A stretch of DNA of 64,000 nt from VGBO01 sp964453335 (lineage in GTDB: Bacteria; Actinomycetota; Acidimicrobiia; Acidimicrobiales; CAIXPF01): assembly GCA_964453335.1 (NCBI GenBank), contig CAYVOK010000006.1, forward strand, positions 1 to 64,000, written 5' to 3'. Positions 8,928 to 16,183 of this stretch are shown in pieces (within the stretch, counting starts at the first letter, position 1; each line of letters opens with the position of its first letter). The notes below the pieces were generated by a model. The model searched no databases, had not been told where the DNA came from, and saw nothing but the letters and a program-made list of their open reading frames with translations. The translations under genes and the position numbers were made by a program.

Positions 8928-8930
8928 CCT
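8925..8930 (+). promoter_or_regulatory. -10 element TAGCCT for leaderless hisS
   Basis: TAGCCT ends 8 bases before the hisS GTG at 8939. Its TAG is the stop codon of rel (8925-8927), the same arrangement as at yajC. No Shine-Dalgarno sequence is present. Confidence 0.55.
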
Positions 8931-8938
8931 CGGCGCCC

Positions 8939-10216
8939 GTGTCGGAGACCTTCCAGGCCCCTCGTGGGACCCGCGACATCCTCCCGCCCGAGTCGGACCG
9001 TTGGCGTGCGCTCGTGGCCGCCTTCGCCGACCACGCGCGCCTCGCCGGGTACGGCCAGGTGATCCCACCGATGTTCGAGGAACTCGCCGTGTTCAGCCGG
9101 GTCGGCGAGTCGACCGACGTGGTGCGCAAGGAGATGTTCGTGCTCCAGGCACGCGACGGCGAGGCGCACCAGGCGTTGCGTCCGGAGCAGACGGCATCGG
9201 TGTGCCGGGCGTTCGCCCAGCACCGTCCGCAGGTGCCGTGGAAGGCGTGGTACGCCGGACCGAACTTCCGCTACGAGAAGCCCCAGAAGGGCCGGTACCG
9301 CCAGTTCGACCAGGTCGGCCTCGAGGTCCTCGGTCCGGACGACCCCGACGTCGACGTCGAGGTGATCGCGCTCGCCTGGCGGTTCTACGAGCGGGTCGGA
9401 TTGCGGCGCGTGCGTCTGTTGGTGAACTCCCTCGGTGACGGCGACGGCCGCGCCCGGTACGTGGACGCGCTGCGGGCGCACTTCGGCGCAAACGTCAACG
9501 CGCTCAGCGCGGCATCGCGGGAGACGCTCGGGCAGAACCCGCTGCGCGTGCTCGACTCCAAGCGCCCCGAGGACGCAGCGCTCGTCGCCGCGGCGCCGCG
9601 CATGGCGGACTACCTCTCGACGGAGGACGCCGACCATTTCGCCCGGGTCCGCAGCGGTCTCGACGCGCTCGGCATCCCCTACGAGGTCGAACCGCGGCTC
9701 GTCCGCGGCCTCGACTACTACACGCGCACGACCTTCGAGTTCGCCGCCGAGGCGCTCGACGCCGCCCAGAACGCAGTGGGCGGCGGGGGTCGCTACGACG
9801 GTCTCGTCGCCGACCTCGGCGGCCCCTCGGTGCCCGGCGTCGGTTTCGCACTCGGGGTCGACCGGATCCTGCTCGCCTGCGACGCCGAGGGTGCCTTCCC
9901 GGCGCCGCCGGGTGGCGTGGACGCGTTCGTGGTGTGCACCACCACGGGGACCGATGCGATCGTGCTCTGTGACGAGCTTCGCCGGGCCGGCATCGCCGTC
10001 GACCGCGCCTTCGACGGTCGGTCGATGAAGTCCCAGATGAAGGCCGCCGACCGGTCGGGTGCGGTCGTCGCACTCCTCGTCGGTGAGCGTGAGGCTGCCG
10101 ACGGTGTCGTGACCCTGCGCCCGATGGGTGGCGGCGAGCAGCGCAGTGTCGCCCGGGCGGACGTCGTCGCCGAGGTCGCCGCGGCGCTGCGGCAGGCGTC
10201 GGCTGCGGACCTCTGA
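8939..10216 (+). CDS. hisS: Histidyl-tRNA synthetase
   Basis: Class II aminoacyl-tRNA synthetase charging tRNA-His. It has 425 residues. Seen: the N-terminal PRGTRDILPPES, motif 2 NFRYEKPQKGRYRQFDQVGLE, the histidine-binding LVRGLDYYTRTTFEF, motif 3 around VPGVGFALGVDRILLA, and a C-terminal anticodon-binding domain with DGRSMKSQMKAADRSGA. Start and family length agree. It follows rel by 11 bases with its own -10 element and is followed by aspS, a pairing conserved widely in bacteria. Confidence 0.97.
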   Translation: MSETFQAPRGTRDILPPESDRWRALVAAFADHARLAGYGQVIPPMFEELAVFSRVGESTDVVRKEMFVLQARDGEAHQALRPEQTASVCRAFAQHRPQVPWKAWYAGPNFRYEKPQKGRYRQFDQVGLEVLGPDDPDVDVEVIALAWRFYERVGLRRVRLLVNSLGDGDGRARYVDALRAHFGANVNALSAASRETLGQNPLRVLDSKRPEDAALVAAAPRMADYLSTEDADHFARVRSGLDALGIPYEVEPRLVRGLDYYTRTTFEFAAEALDAAQNAVGGGGRYDGLVADLGGPSVPGVGFALGVDRILLACDAEGAFPAPPGGVDAFVVCTTTGTDAIVLCDELRRAGIAVDRAFDGRSMKSQMKAADRSGAVVALLVGEREAADGVVTLRPMGGGEQRSVARADVVAEVAAALRQASAADL

Positions 10217-10227
10217 CCCTGCGGCGG

Positions 10228-10233
10228 TAGCGT
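10228..10233 (+). promoter_or_regulatory. -10 element TAGCGT for leaderless aspS
   Basis: TAGCGT ends 8 bases before GTG 10242, the same spacing as at hisS. This favours GTG 10242 over the in-frame ATG at 10260 as the aspS start. Confidence 0.5.
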
Positions 10234-10241
10234 TGCGCCCC

Positions 10242-12008
10242 GTGACGGCGGCGACCAGCATGCGAACGGACTACTGCGGCGACCTGGGGCTCGACGACGT
10301 CGGGCGCACGGTGACGCTGTGCGGCTGGGTGGCCCGGCGACGGGAGCACGGCGCGAGCCTGGCGTTCGTCGACCTGCGGGACCGGAGTGGCTTCGTGCAG
10401 TGCGTGGTCGACGGCGCAGCCGATCTGCGCAGCGAGTACGTGATCCGGGTCACCGGCACCGTTCGCAAGCGACCCGAGGGCACCGAGAACCCGGCGCTAC
10501 CGACCGGTGCGGTCGAGGTGGGGGAGTGCACCGTCGAGGTCCTCGCCGCCGCCGAACCACCGCCGTTCCCGTTGTCGGAGCACGTCGACGTCGACGAGAA
10601 CCAGCGGCTCCGATACCGCTACCTCGATCTGCGTCGCGAGCGGCTGCAGCGGAACCTGCGACTCCGGGCCGCCGTCAACAGCGCCGTCCGCGGGGCGATG
10701 GAACGGCAGGGGTTCCTCGAGCTCGAGACGCCGCTGCTGATCGCGTCGACCCCCGAGGGTGCCCGCGACTTCGTGGTCCCCTCGAGACTGAAGCCCGGCT
10801 CGTTCTACGCGCTGCCCCAGTCGCCCCAGCTCTTCAAGCAGCTCTCGATGGTCGGCGGTCTCGATCGCTACTACCAGATCGCCCGGTGCCTGCGTGACGA
10901 GGACCTGCGCGCCGACCGCCAGTTCGAGTTCAGCCAGCTCGATGTCGAGGCGAGCTTCGTGGACGCCGTCGACATCCGACGGTTCGTCACCGAGGCGGTC
11001 GCTGCGGCCGCCGAGGCGGTGACGGGGGAGCGGCCGTCGTTCCTGGCAGACCTCACGTGGCACGAGGCGATGGAACGCTTCGGGTCCGACAAGCCGGACG
11101 TGCGGTTCGGGATGGAGCTCGTCGAGCTCACCCCGCTGTTCGCGCAGACGTCGTTCAACGCGTTCCGTGCGCCCTGCGTGAAGGCGATCCGGGAGCCCCA
11201 GGGCGCCGTGCTGCGGAGCCGCAAGCAGCTCGACGACCTCGTCGAGCAGGCGAAGCGCTGGGGGGCGAAGGGCCTGGTGTGGATGCGTGTCGAGGGTGAC
11301 GGGTCGGTAGCGTCCCCGGTCGCGAAGTTCCTCGACGACACCGAGCTCCGGGGCATCGTGTCGGCGACGGGGGCCGAGCCGGGTGACCTGATCCTGGTGG
11401 TCGCCGACGAGCGTCCGCTCGTCCGTCACGTGCTCGGCCTGCTGCGACTCCACCTGGGGCGCCCGCCGGTGAACGAGGGCGGCCTGCACTTCCTCTGGGT
11501 GGTGGACTTCCCGCTGTTCGAGGGCATCGACCCCGAGACCGGTGGTCCGATCCCCGCACACCACCCCTTCACGATGCCGCACCCCGAAGACCTCGCCGGC
11601 CTCGGCGGGCCGGGTGCGCCGGTGCCCGGCCCCGACGTGTTGCTCGCTGCCCGGTCCCAGGCATACGACCTCGTGCTCAACGGTTGGGAGCTCGGCTCCG
11701 GATCGGTCCGTATCCACCGGCGTGAGGTGCAGTCGCGGATCTTCGAGCTGTTGGGCATCGGGGCCGAGGAGGCGCAGCGGAAGTTCGGGTTCCTCCTCGA
11801 CGCGTTCCGCTACGGGGCACCGCCGCACGCAGGCTTCGCGTTCGGGATCGATCGCCTCGTCGCCCTGCTGGCGGGTGAGGAGAACATCCGTGAGGTGATC
11901 GCCTTCCCGAAGACGCAGTCGGGTCAGGACCCGCTCACGAACGCGCCGGGTGAGATCGACGACCGGCAGTTGCGGGAACTCGGACTGCGGCTCCTGCCCC
12001 GCACCTGA
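10242..12008 (+). CDS. aspS: Aspartyl-tRNA synthetase
   Basis: Class II synthetase of the bacterial type. It has 588 residues from GTG 10242, or 582 from ATG 10260; the GTG is preferred because of the -10 placed 8 bases upstream. The N-terminal OB fold has CGWVARRREHGASLAFVDLR, and motif 1 follows RYRYLDLRRERLQ. ALPQSPQLFKQLSMVGG and QIARCLRDEDLRADRQFEF mark the active site. The bacterial GAD insert follows, then motif 3 (GFAFGIDRLVALL). Whether it is discriminating or also charges tRNA-Asn cannot be told by eye. It converges on a histidine kinase remnant across a hairpin. Confidence 0.96.
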   Translation: MTAATSMRTDYCGDLGLDDVGRTVTLCGWVARRREHGASLAFVDLRDRSGFVQCVVDGAADLRSEYVIRVTGTVRKRPEGTENPALPTGAVEVGECTVEVLAAAEPPPFPLSEHVDVDENQRLRYRYLDLRRERLQRNLRLRAAVNSAVRGAMERQGFLELETPLLIASTPEGARDFVVPSRLKPGSFYALPQSPQLFKQLSMVGGLDRYYQIARCLRDEDLRADRQFEFSQLDVEASFVDAVDIRRFVTEAVAAAAEAVTGERPSFLADLTWHEAMERFGSDKPDVRFGMELVELTPLFAQTSFNAFRAPCVKAIREPQGAVLRSRKQLDDLVEQAKRWGAKGLVWMRVEGDGSVASPVAKFLDDTELRGIVSATGAEPGDLILVVADERPLVRHVLGLLRLHLGRPPVNEGGLHFLWVVDFPLFEGIDPETGGPIPAHHPFTMPHPEDLAGLGGPGAPVPGPDVLLAARSQAYDLVLNGWELGSGSVRIHRREVQSRIFELLGIGAEEAQRKFGFLLDAFRYGAPPHAGFAFGIDRLVALLAGEENIREVIAFPKTQSGQDPLTNAPGEIDDRQLRELGLRLLPRT

Positions 12009-12023
12009 GCCGGTACCGCTCAG
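12005..12023. terminator. Hairpin containing both convergent stop codons (aspS/kinase)
   Basis: CTGAGC (12005-12010), 7-base loop, GCTCAG (12018-12023). The aspS stop TGA (12006-12008) and the minus-strand kinase stop (12020-12022) lie in the two arms. No U-tract, so terminator function is inferred from position only. Confidence 0.35.
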
Positions 12024-12448
12024 TCGAGAGGTACCCGCCAGCGCAAGGTCGTGCCGTTCGGCTCGGCGGGCGCGATCTCGAGGGTGCCGCCCCACCGTTC
12101 GGCGCGCGCCGCCATGTTCCGGAGGCCGTCGCCGCGGAGCGCGACCCCGTCGGGCAGGCCCCGTCCGTCGTCGGCGACCCGTAACTCGAGCATCCCCGCT
12201 GCGCTGAGATCCACCCGGACCACGGACGCGTCGGCGTGTCGTGCCACGTTCGCGAGCGCCTCGCGGAGCGTGGCGAGCAGGTCGTCGGCGACCTCGTCGG
12301 ACGTCAGCGTGTCGACGGGGCCGTCGAAGCCGACGGCGGGCTCGAACCCGAGGACGCGCGCCGAGGCGCGACACAGGTCGAGTGCCGCATCCCGCAGGTC
12401 GTCGGGGCGACGGCCCCGCTGGAGGGCGAAGACCACGGTGCGGATCTC
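12020..12448 (-). CDS. NarL-type sensor histidine kinase, C-terminal part, cut by assembly gap
   Basis: ATP-binding domain of a two-component sensor kinase of the HisKA_3 class, which includes NarX- and DevS-like proteins. About 140 C-terminal residues are visible. They include the tail of the dimerisation helix (VVFALQRGR), the N box REALANVARHADAS, the G1 box VADDGRGLP and the G2 box GDGLRNMAARAERWGGTLE. The gene runs into the 100-N gap at 12449, so the phospho-accepting His and the sensor domains are not seen. The Met at 12436 is internal, not the start. The divergent neighbour is a universal stress protein, a pairing reminiscent of DevS/DosT regulons, but the signal cannot be inferred. 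Confidence 0.85.
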   Translation of the reverse strand, partial: EIRTVVFALQRGRRPDDLRDAALDLCRASARVLGFEPAVGFDGPVDTLTSDEVADDLLATLREALANVARHADASVVRVDLSAAGMLELRVADDGRGLPDGVALRGDGLRNMAARAERWGGTLEIAPAEPNGTTLRWRVPLD

Positions 12449-12548
12449 NNNNNNNNNNNNNNNNNNNNNNNNNNNNNNNNNNNNNNNNNNNNNNNNNNNN
12501 NNNNNNNNNNNNNNNNNNNNNNNNNNNNNNNNNNNNNNNNNNNNNNNN
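12449..12548. other. Assembly gap of exactly 100 N
   Basis: A run of 100 N, the usual placeholder for a scaffold join of unknown size. It removes the 5' part of the histidine kinase gene; a complete kinase would need several hundred more bases than this. Confidence 0.98.
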
Positions 12549-12580
12549 TCCCGCAGCGGTGGTCACGTGTCACAGGGCCC

Positions 12581-12610
12581 CGTGTACCCCCGACGGCGCC
12601 GGGGTACACG
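12581..12610. repeat. Perfect 10-bp inverted repeat upstream of the stress-protein gene
   Basis: CGTGTACCCC (12581-12590), a 10-base spacer, then GGGGTACACG (12601-12610), perfectly complementary. The right arm ends 5 bases before the ATG at 12616. It could be an operator for a dimeric regulator or a 5' hairpin in the transcript; the sequence alone cannot say which. It does not resemble the mycobacterial DosR box. Confidence 0.6.
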
Positions 12611-12615
12611 CACGG

Positions 12616-13092
12616 ATGCCGTCAGACGTCGCAGCGAGTCCGGGCCGGGTCGTCGTCGGGGTGGATCCGTCGCGGAACGCCGCCCGGGCGGCCGAGATCG
12701 TCGCCCGCTTCGCCGTCATCGTCGGCGTCGACGTCGTGCTCGTGCACGGCCGTGGCCTGCTCGAGGCCCGCACCGCAGGGGTGCCGGATTGGCTCGGAGA
12801 GCTCGCCGCCGGCGTGCGGGCAGGGATCGACGGGTCACCGGCAGGACGGAGGACCCGCATCACAACACAGGTCGTCGAGGGTGCACCCGCCGAGGCCCTC
12901 CTGCGGATGGCGGCAGAACCGGGCACGTCGGCGGTGGTCGTCGGCCGTACCGGGGCGGGATCGGCCGTCCAGCGGGCGCTCGGGTCGACGAGCGCGGAGG
13001 TCGTGGCGCGTTGCCCGGTCCCGGTGGTGGTCATCCCGGAGGCGCCACGGCCCCCGCCCCCGACGAGGTTCGTTCCGGCATCCAGCGGGTGA
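12616..13092 (+). CDS. Universal stress protein family (UspA-like)
   Basis: Single-domain Usp fold of 158 residues. It opens with the typical first strand RVVVGVDPSRNA (about residues 11-22). It carries the ATP-loop-like VVVGRTGAGSAVQRALGSTS (about 114-133), matching the G-x2-G-x9-G-S/T pattern of nucleotide-binding Usps, and ends ARCPVPVVVIPE. The ATG at 12616 is chosen because it directly precedes the domain. The perfect inverted repeat just upstream suggests specific control. The last 62 bases overlap the 3' end of the convergent minus-strand reductase gene. The extra Pro-rich tail falls in that overlap. Confidence 0.85.
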   Translation: MPSDVAASPGRVVVGVDPSRNAARAAEIVARFAVIVGVDVVLVHGRGLLEARTAGVPDWLGELAAGVRAGIDGSPAGRRTRITTQVVEGAPAEALLRMAAEPGTSAVVVGRTGAGSAVQRALGSTSAEVVARCPVPVVVIPEAPRPPPPTRFVPASSG

Positions 13093-13918
13093 AGACGTGG
13101 GAGCCCGCGACGGCGAGACCCCGCAGCACGAGCGGCACTCTCGCCGGGCCGCCGACGAGACCGAGCCGTCCCACCGCCTCACCGGCGATGAGCGGTGAGA
13201 GCGTGAGGAAGACCTCGTCGACGACGTCGTCCCGCAGCAGGTCGGCGAGGAGCGCCGGTCCCGGTTCGCACAGGATGACGGCGGGGACGCCGGTCGCGGA
13301 CCCGGTGGGGGTGACCGCCACGGCGACGTCGTGCACGAGGGCGGTCCGCACCCGGCCCTCGGCCGCCTCGTCGTCGACGACGACGTCGACGTGGGTAGGC
13401 AGGCGCAGCGCCGCCCGGCCGACGTGCGTGGTCACCACGGTCGCCGGCTCGCTCCAGATCGCTGCGTCGGCGGGCAGGTCGCCGCTGCCGGACACGACGA
13501 CGTGGTGGAGCGGGCCGAGGCCGACCGCCCGGCGCAGGTCCGCGAGCTCCGTCGCGAGGCCGGGTACGGCGCGCTCGGCGGTCTGGGCGCCGCGGCCGAC
13601 ACGGAGCGGTTCGGCCCCGATCACGATGGTCGAGGCGAGCGCCCGCAGGAGACCCAGCACGAGCCAGTCGTGCATGTTGTGCCGGGCGACGGCGACCGAA
13701 TCGGGCTCGTCGTGGGAGAGCCGGACGGCGCCGTCGATCGACTGCACGAAGTTCACGATCGTCGCGGGCCGGCCGTCGGGTCGGACCGGGAGGACGAGCG
13801 GACCGACGACCGGCCCGAACAGTTCGCCGAGGTCGACCGTGCCCCCGGTGGGGACGAGCGTGTGGTCGAGCGGGGCGAGGCCCGCGACGGTCGTCCGATC
13901 GAGACGCGGTGCGGCCAT
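13031..13918 (-). CDS. RibD C-terminal/dihydrofolate-reductase-fold protein
   Basis: Predicted NAD(P)H-dependent reductase of the RibD_C family, the fold of the pyrimidine reductase in riboflavin synthesis. It has 295 residues from the ATG at 13918. Seen: RPATIVNFVQSIDGAVRL (the family's N-terminal 'vaxSlDGri' strand), DWLVLGLLRALASTIVIGAEPL, a central VVVSGSGDLP strand, and CEPGPALLADLL (the usual 'eGGp.la..ll'), then DEVFLTLSPLIAG. There is no deaminase domain and no riboflavin neighbours, so the substrate is unknown. A second upstream Met at 14008 gives a basic, unlikely extension. Confidence 0.8.
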   Translation of the reverse strand: MAAPRLDRTTVAGLAPLDHTLVPTGGTVDLGELFGPVVGPLVLPVRPDGRPATIVNFVQSIDGAVRLSHDEPDSVAVARHNMHDWLVLGLLRALASTIVIGAEPLRVGRGAQTAERAVPGLATELADLRRAVGLGPLHHVVVSGSGDLPADAAIWSEPATVVTTHVGRAALRLPTHVDVVVDDEAAEGRVRTALVHDVAVAVTPTGSATGVPAVILCEPGPALLADLLRDDVVDEVFLTLSPLIAGEAVGRLGLVGGPARVPLVLRGLAVAGSHVFTRWMPERTSSGAGAVAPPG

Positions 13919-14006
13919 CTCAGGATCTCCGGCGCGGTGGCGTCGGACCTGCGAGGATCCGGGGCGTCCGCGCACGATGCGGCGGGCGACGGCGAGGGGA
14001 GGGGAC

Positions 14007-14369
14007 ATGGCGGAGGATCTCGGAACGCCGGACGAACTCGGCGACGTTGCGACGAAGCTCCTGTTCGAGAACGACCGGGTGCGAGTCTGGGAGATGGTGC
14101 TCGAGCCGGGCCAGCGGTCCGACTGGCACCGTCACGACCACCCGTACCTCCTGTGCATCATCGAGGGCGCGACCATCGACGCCCGCATGGCGAGCGGTCG
14201 TGACCTGAGCATCCCGGCGGGAGCGGGGACCGTGTACTACGTGCCGCCCGGTGCGACCGAGGTGGCGGTGAACCGCAGCGACACGCGGTTCCGTGAGGTC
14301 CTGATCGAGCTCAAGGACGGTCCGTTCGCGTCGGACGGACGCATCGAAGTCGCGACCATCTCGCCCTGA
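14007..14369 (+). CDS. Small cupin-domain protein
   Basis: Single conserved beta-barrel of 120 residues. Cupin motif 1 is visible as the Trp-His-Arg-His segment in GQRSDWHRHDHPYLLCIIEG (about residues 35-54), giving metal-binding His residues. Motif 2 is weaker, around GTVYYVPPGATEVAVNRS. Start ATG 14007 is preceded by a G-rich stretch (GGGGAGGGG) that could serve as a ribosome site, though the spacing of 3 bases is short. Divergent from the RibD-like gene. The substrate is unknown; many such cupins are sugar or small-acid enzymes or sensors. Confidence 0.8.
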   Translation: MAEDLGTPDELGDVATKLLFENDRVRVWEMVLEPGQRSDWHRHDHPYLLCIIEGATIDARMASGRDLSIPAGAGTVYYVPPGATEVAVNRSDTRFREVLIELKDGPFASDGRIEVATISP

Positions 14370-14371
14370 GG

Positions 14372-14390
14372 CGCTGCTCCGGGGAGCGCG
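14372..14390. terminator. GC-rich hairpin between convergent cupin and methyltransferase genes
   Basis: GCTCC-GG-GGAGC (14376-14387), extended by CGC (14372-14374) and GCG (14388-14390) around a bulged T. It lies wholly in the 31-base gap between the convergent genes. There is no U-tract. Confidence 0.4.
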
Positions 14391-14400
14391 CCGTCGACGC

Positions 14401-15378
14401 TCAGCGGCGGGCCGCACCGGCACCTCGACGTCGTCGTGCGCCGGCGAGCAGGAAGAACCCGGTGAGCGGGGAGATCGGCAGGCGTTCCCACGCCCGGTCG
14501 ACGGCATGGCCGCGCGCGATCATCAGGGCCTCGAACCGTCGTCCGAGCCGCAGACCGGGGATGCGGTCGAGCGCCGCAGCGATCGAGCGGACCGGGAAGT
14601 TCCGGATCCCGACGACTTCCTCGACGTCGAAGAACTCCTCGAGCTCGGCGCGGAACTCCCGTGCCGTCTGGCGCACGTAGAAGAAGTCGCCGCCCATCAG
14701 GTGCTCGCCGGTCTTCGCGCCGGTGTTCCCCGCGAGACGCCACAACCGGTACGTGAGGTTGAACGCAAGCGTCGAGATCGACAGCGACGCCCCGGGGCGG
14801 AGCACCCGGTCGAGCTCCCGCAGAACCCGGCGTCGGTCGGCGTCACGGAAGTGCTCGTACACCTCGGCGGCGACGGCTGCGGCGACCGCCCCGTCCCGCA
14901 GCGGCAGGTAACGACCGTCGGCGTGCACGACGAGCACGGGGAGGTCGGCACAGCGGGGCACGAGGCGCCGGAGCTGCCCGAGGGAGTAGTCGACGGCGAC
15001 CACCGGCCGACCGCAGGTGCGGGCCAGGTGGACGGTGAGCCGTCCCGTCCCCGCACCGAAGTCGAGGATCGGTCCGTCGGGTCGTCCGACCCGGGCGGCG
15101 GTGGTCGGCACCTCGACGAGGTTCGTGTACGTGCCGAAGATCGAGTCGTACCACGACGCCTCGGCGTCGCGACTCGCCTGCTCGCGGCGGTCGACCTCGT
15201 CGAGCTCGGCGCCGTCGAGGAACGACAGCACGCCGTCGATCCGCGGGTAGGTCGCACCACACGTCGCGCACACGACGCCCGTCGGGCTCGTCGACAGGTC
15301 ACCGTGGTCCTTCGGGCACCAGAGGAGGGCGAGGAGTGTGTCGTCCCGGAGGCCCGTGTCTTCGGCGTCGGCGGTCAC
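14401..15378 (-). CDS. SAM-dependent methyltransferase with Trm112-like zinc domain
   Basis: Class I methyltransferase of 325 residues. The N-terminal Trm112-type knuckle is visible: LLWCPKDHGDL and VVCATCGATYP (Cys pairs at about residues 21, 37 and 40), then YPRIDGVLSFL. The methyltransferase core starts at about residue 105 with LDFGAGTGRLTVHLA (SAM motif I), followed by VVAVDYSLGQL, HADGRYLPLRDGAVAA and ELDRVLRPGASLSIS. The GTG start at 15378 is supported by a -10 element 8 bases upstream. It diverges from lutA. The methyl acceptor is unknown; homologous layouts occur in quinone and glycolipid methyltransferases. Confidence 0.8.
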   Translation of the reverse strand: MTADAEDTGLRDDTLLALLWCPKDHGDLSTSPTGVVCATCGATYPRIDGVLSFLDGAELDEVDRREQASRDAEASWYDSIFGTYTNLVEVPTTAARVGRPDGPILDFGAGTGRLTVHLARTCGRPVVAVDYSLGQLRRLVPRCADLPVLVVHADGRYLPLRDGAVAAAVAAEVYEHFRDADRRRVLRELDRVLRPGASLSISTLAFNLTYRLWRLAGNTGAKTGEHLMGGDFFYVRQTAREFRAELEEFFDVEEVVGIRNFPVRSIAAALDRIPGLRLGRRFEALMIARGHAVDRAWERLPISPLTGFFLLAGARRRRGAGAARR

Positions 15379-15386
15379 GGGGAGGC

Positions 15387-15392
15387 AGCGTA
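15387..15392 (-). promoter_or_regulatory. -10 element TACGCT for leaderless methyltransferase gene
   Basis: On the minus strand TACGCT ends 8 bases before the GTG at 15378. It forms a divergent leaderless pair with the lutA promoter. Confidence 0.45.
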
Positions 15393-15436
15393 GCGGCGCG
15401 GTCCCGACGGACCCGTCGCGCCGCCGCCCCCACTCC

Positions 15437-15442
15437 TACGAT
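15437..15442 (+). promoter_or_regulatory. -10 element TACGAT for leaderless lutA
   Basis: TACGAT ends 6 bases before ATG 15449, placing the predicted transcription start on the start codon. The other ATG at 15441 is out of frame. Confidence 0.5.
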
Positions 15443-15448
15443 GAGCGG

Positions 15449-16183
15449 ATGCGCATCGCTCTCCTGCCCACCTGCGTGGTCGACACGGTCGCACCGCAGG
15501 TCGGGGCGGCGACGGTCCGGGTGCTCCGGCGGGCCGGTCACGAGGTGGTCGTCCCCGACGCGGTGACCTGTTGCGGGCAGCCGGCGTGGAACGCCGGGTT
15601 CGCGGAGGAGGCGGCGCTCGTGGCCCGCACGACCCTCGACGCACTCGCCGAGGCCGACGTCGACGCGATCTGCGTCCCGGCCGGCAGTTGCACCACGATG
15701 ATCCGCGTCTTCTGGCAGGAGCTGTTCCATCTCGTCGGCGACGATGCGGCCGTCGCACGGGCTGCCACCGTCGCGGATCGGACCTTCGAGTTCGCCGAAC
15801 TGCTCGACCGGTTCGGTGACGCCCCCGGTGGACGCCACGACGCCGCCGTGGCCCGCCACCACAGCTGCCACATGCTGCGTGAACTCGGGTTGCGCGACGA
15901 GGCCGGTCGTCTCCTCGACGGTCTCGAGGGCTGCACGGTCGTGCCCTGGCCCGGTGACGACCGGTGCTGCGGGTTCGGCGGGACGTTCGCGATGAAGCAG
16001 CCGGAGACCTCGGTCGCGATGGCGGACGACAAGATCGACGGACTGTTGGCGACTGGGGCGACGGAGCTCGTCGGTTGCGACCAGTCCTGCCTGCTGCACC
16101 TCGCCGGCCGGCTCGATCGGCGCGGCGAGACGGCGATCCGGGTGCGCCACCTCGCCGAGGTCCTCGACGAGGCGGCCCCGTGA
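15449..16183 (+). CDS. lutA: L-lactate utilization protein LutA (Fe-S oxidoreductase)
   Basis: Subunit of the LutABC L-lactate dehydrogenase complex, which oxidises L-lactate to pyruvate. It has 244 residues with two CCG (cysteine-rich) domains. The first has PDAVTCCGQPAWNAGF (about residues 34-49) and AGSCTTMI; the second has HHSCHMLRELG, PGDDRCCGFGGTFA and GCDQSCLLHL. These paired Cys-Cys-Gly motifs bind the non-cubane Fe-S clusters typical of the HdrB/GlpC/LutA family. It heads a tight operon: its stop overlaps the lutB start by 4 bases. Confidence 0.93.
   Translation: MRIALLPTCVVDTVAPQVGAATVRVLRRAGHEVVVPDAVTCCGQPAWNAGFAEEAALVARTTLDALAEADVDAICVPAGSCTTMIRVFWQELFHLVGDDAAVARAATVADRTFEFAELLDRFGDAPGGRHDAAVARHHSCHMLRELGLRDEAGRLLDGLEGCTVVPWPGDDRCCGFGGTFAMKQPETSVAMADDKIDGLLATGATELVGCDQSCLLHLAGRLDRRGETAIRVRHLAEVLDEAAP

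Noticed and set aside
13918..14008. Upstream Met (14008) as start of the RibD-like gene
   Set aside because: Would add 30 very basic residues and overlap the cupin start; homologues begin near the Met at 13918.
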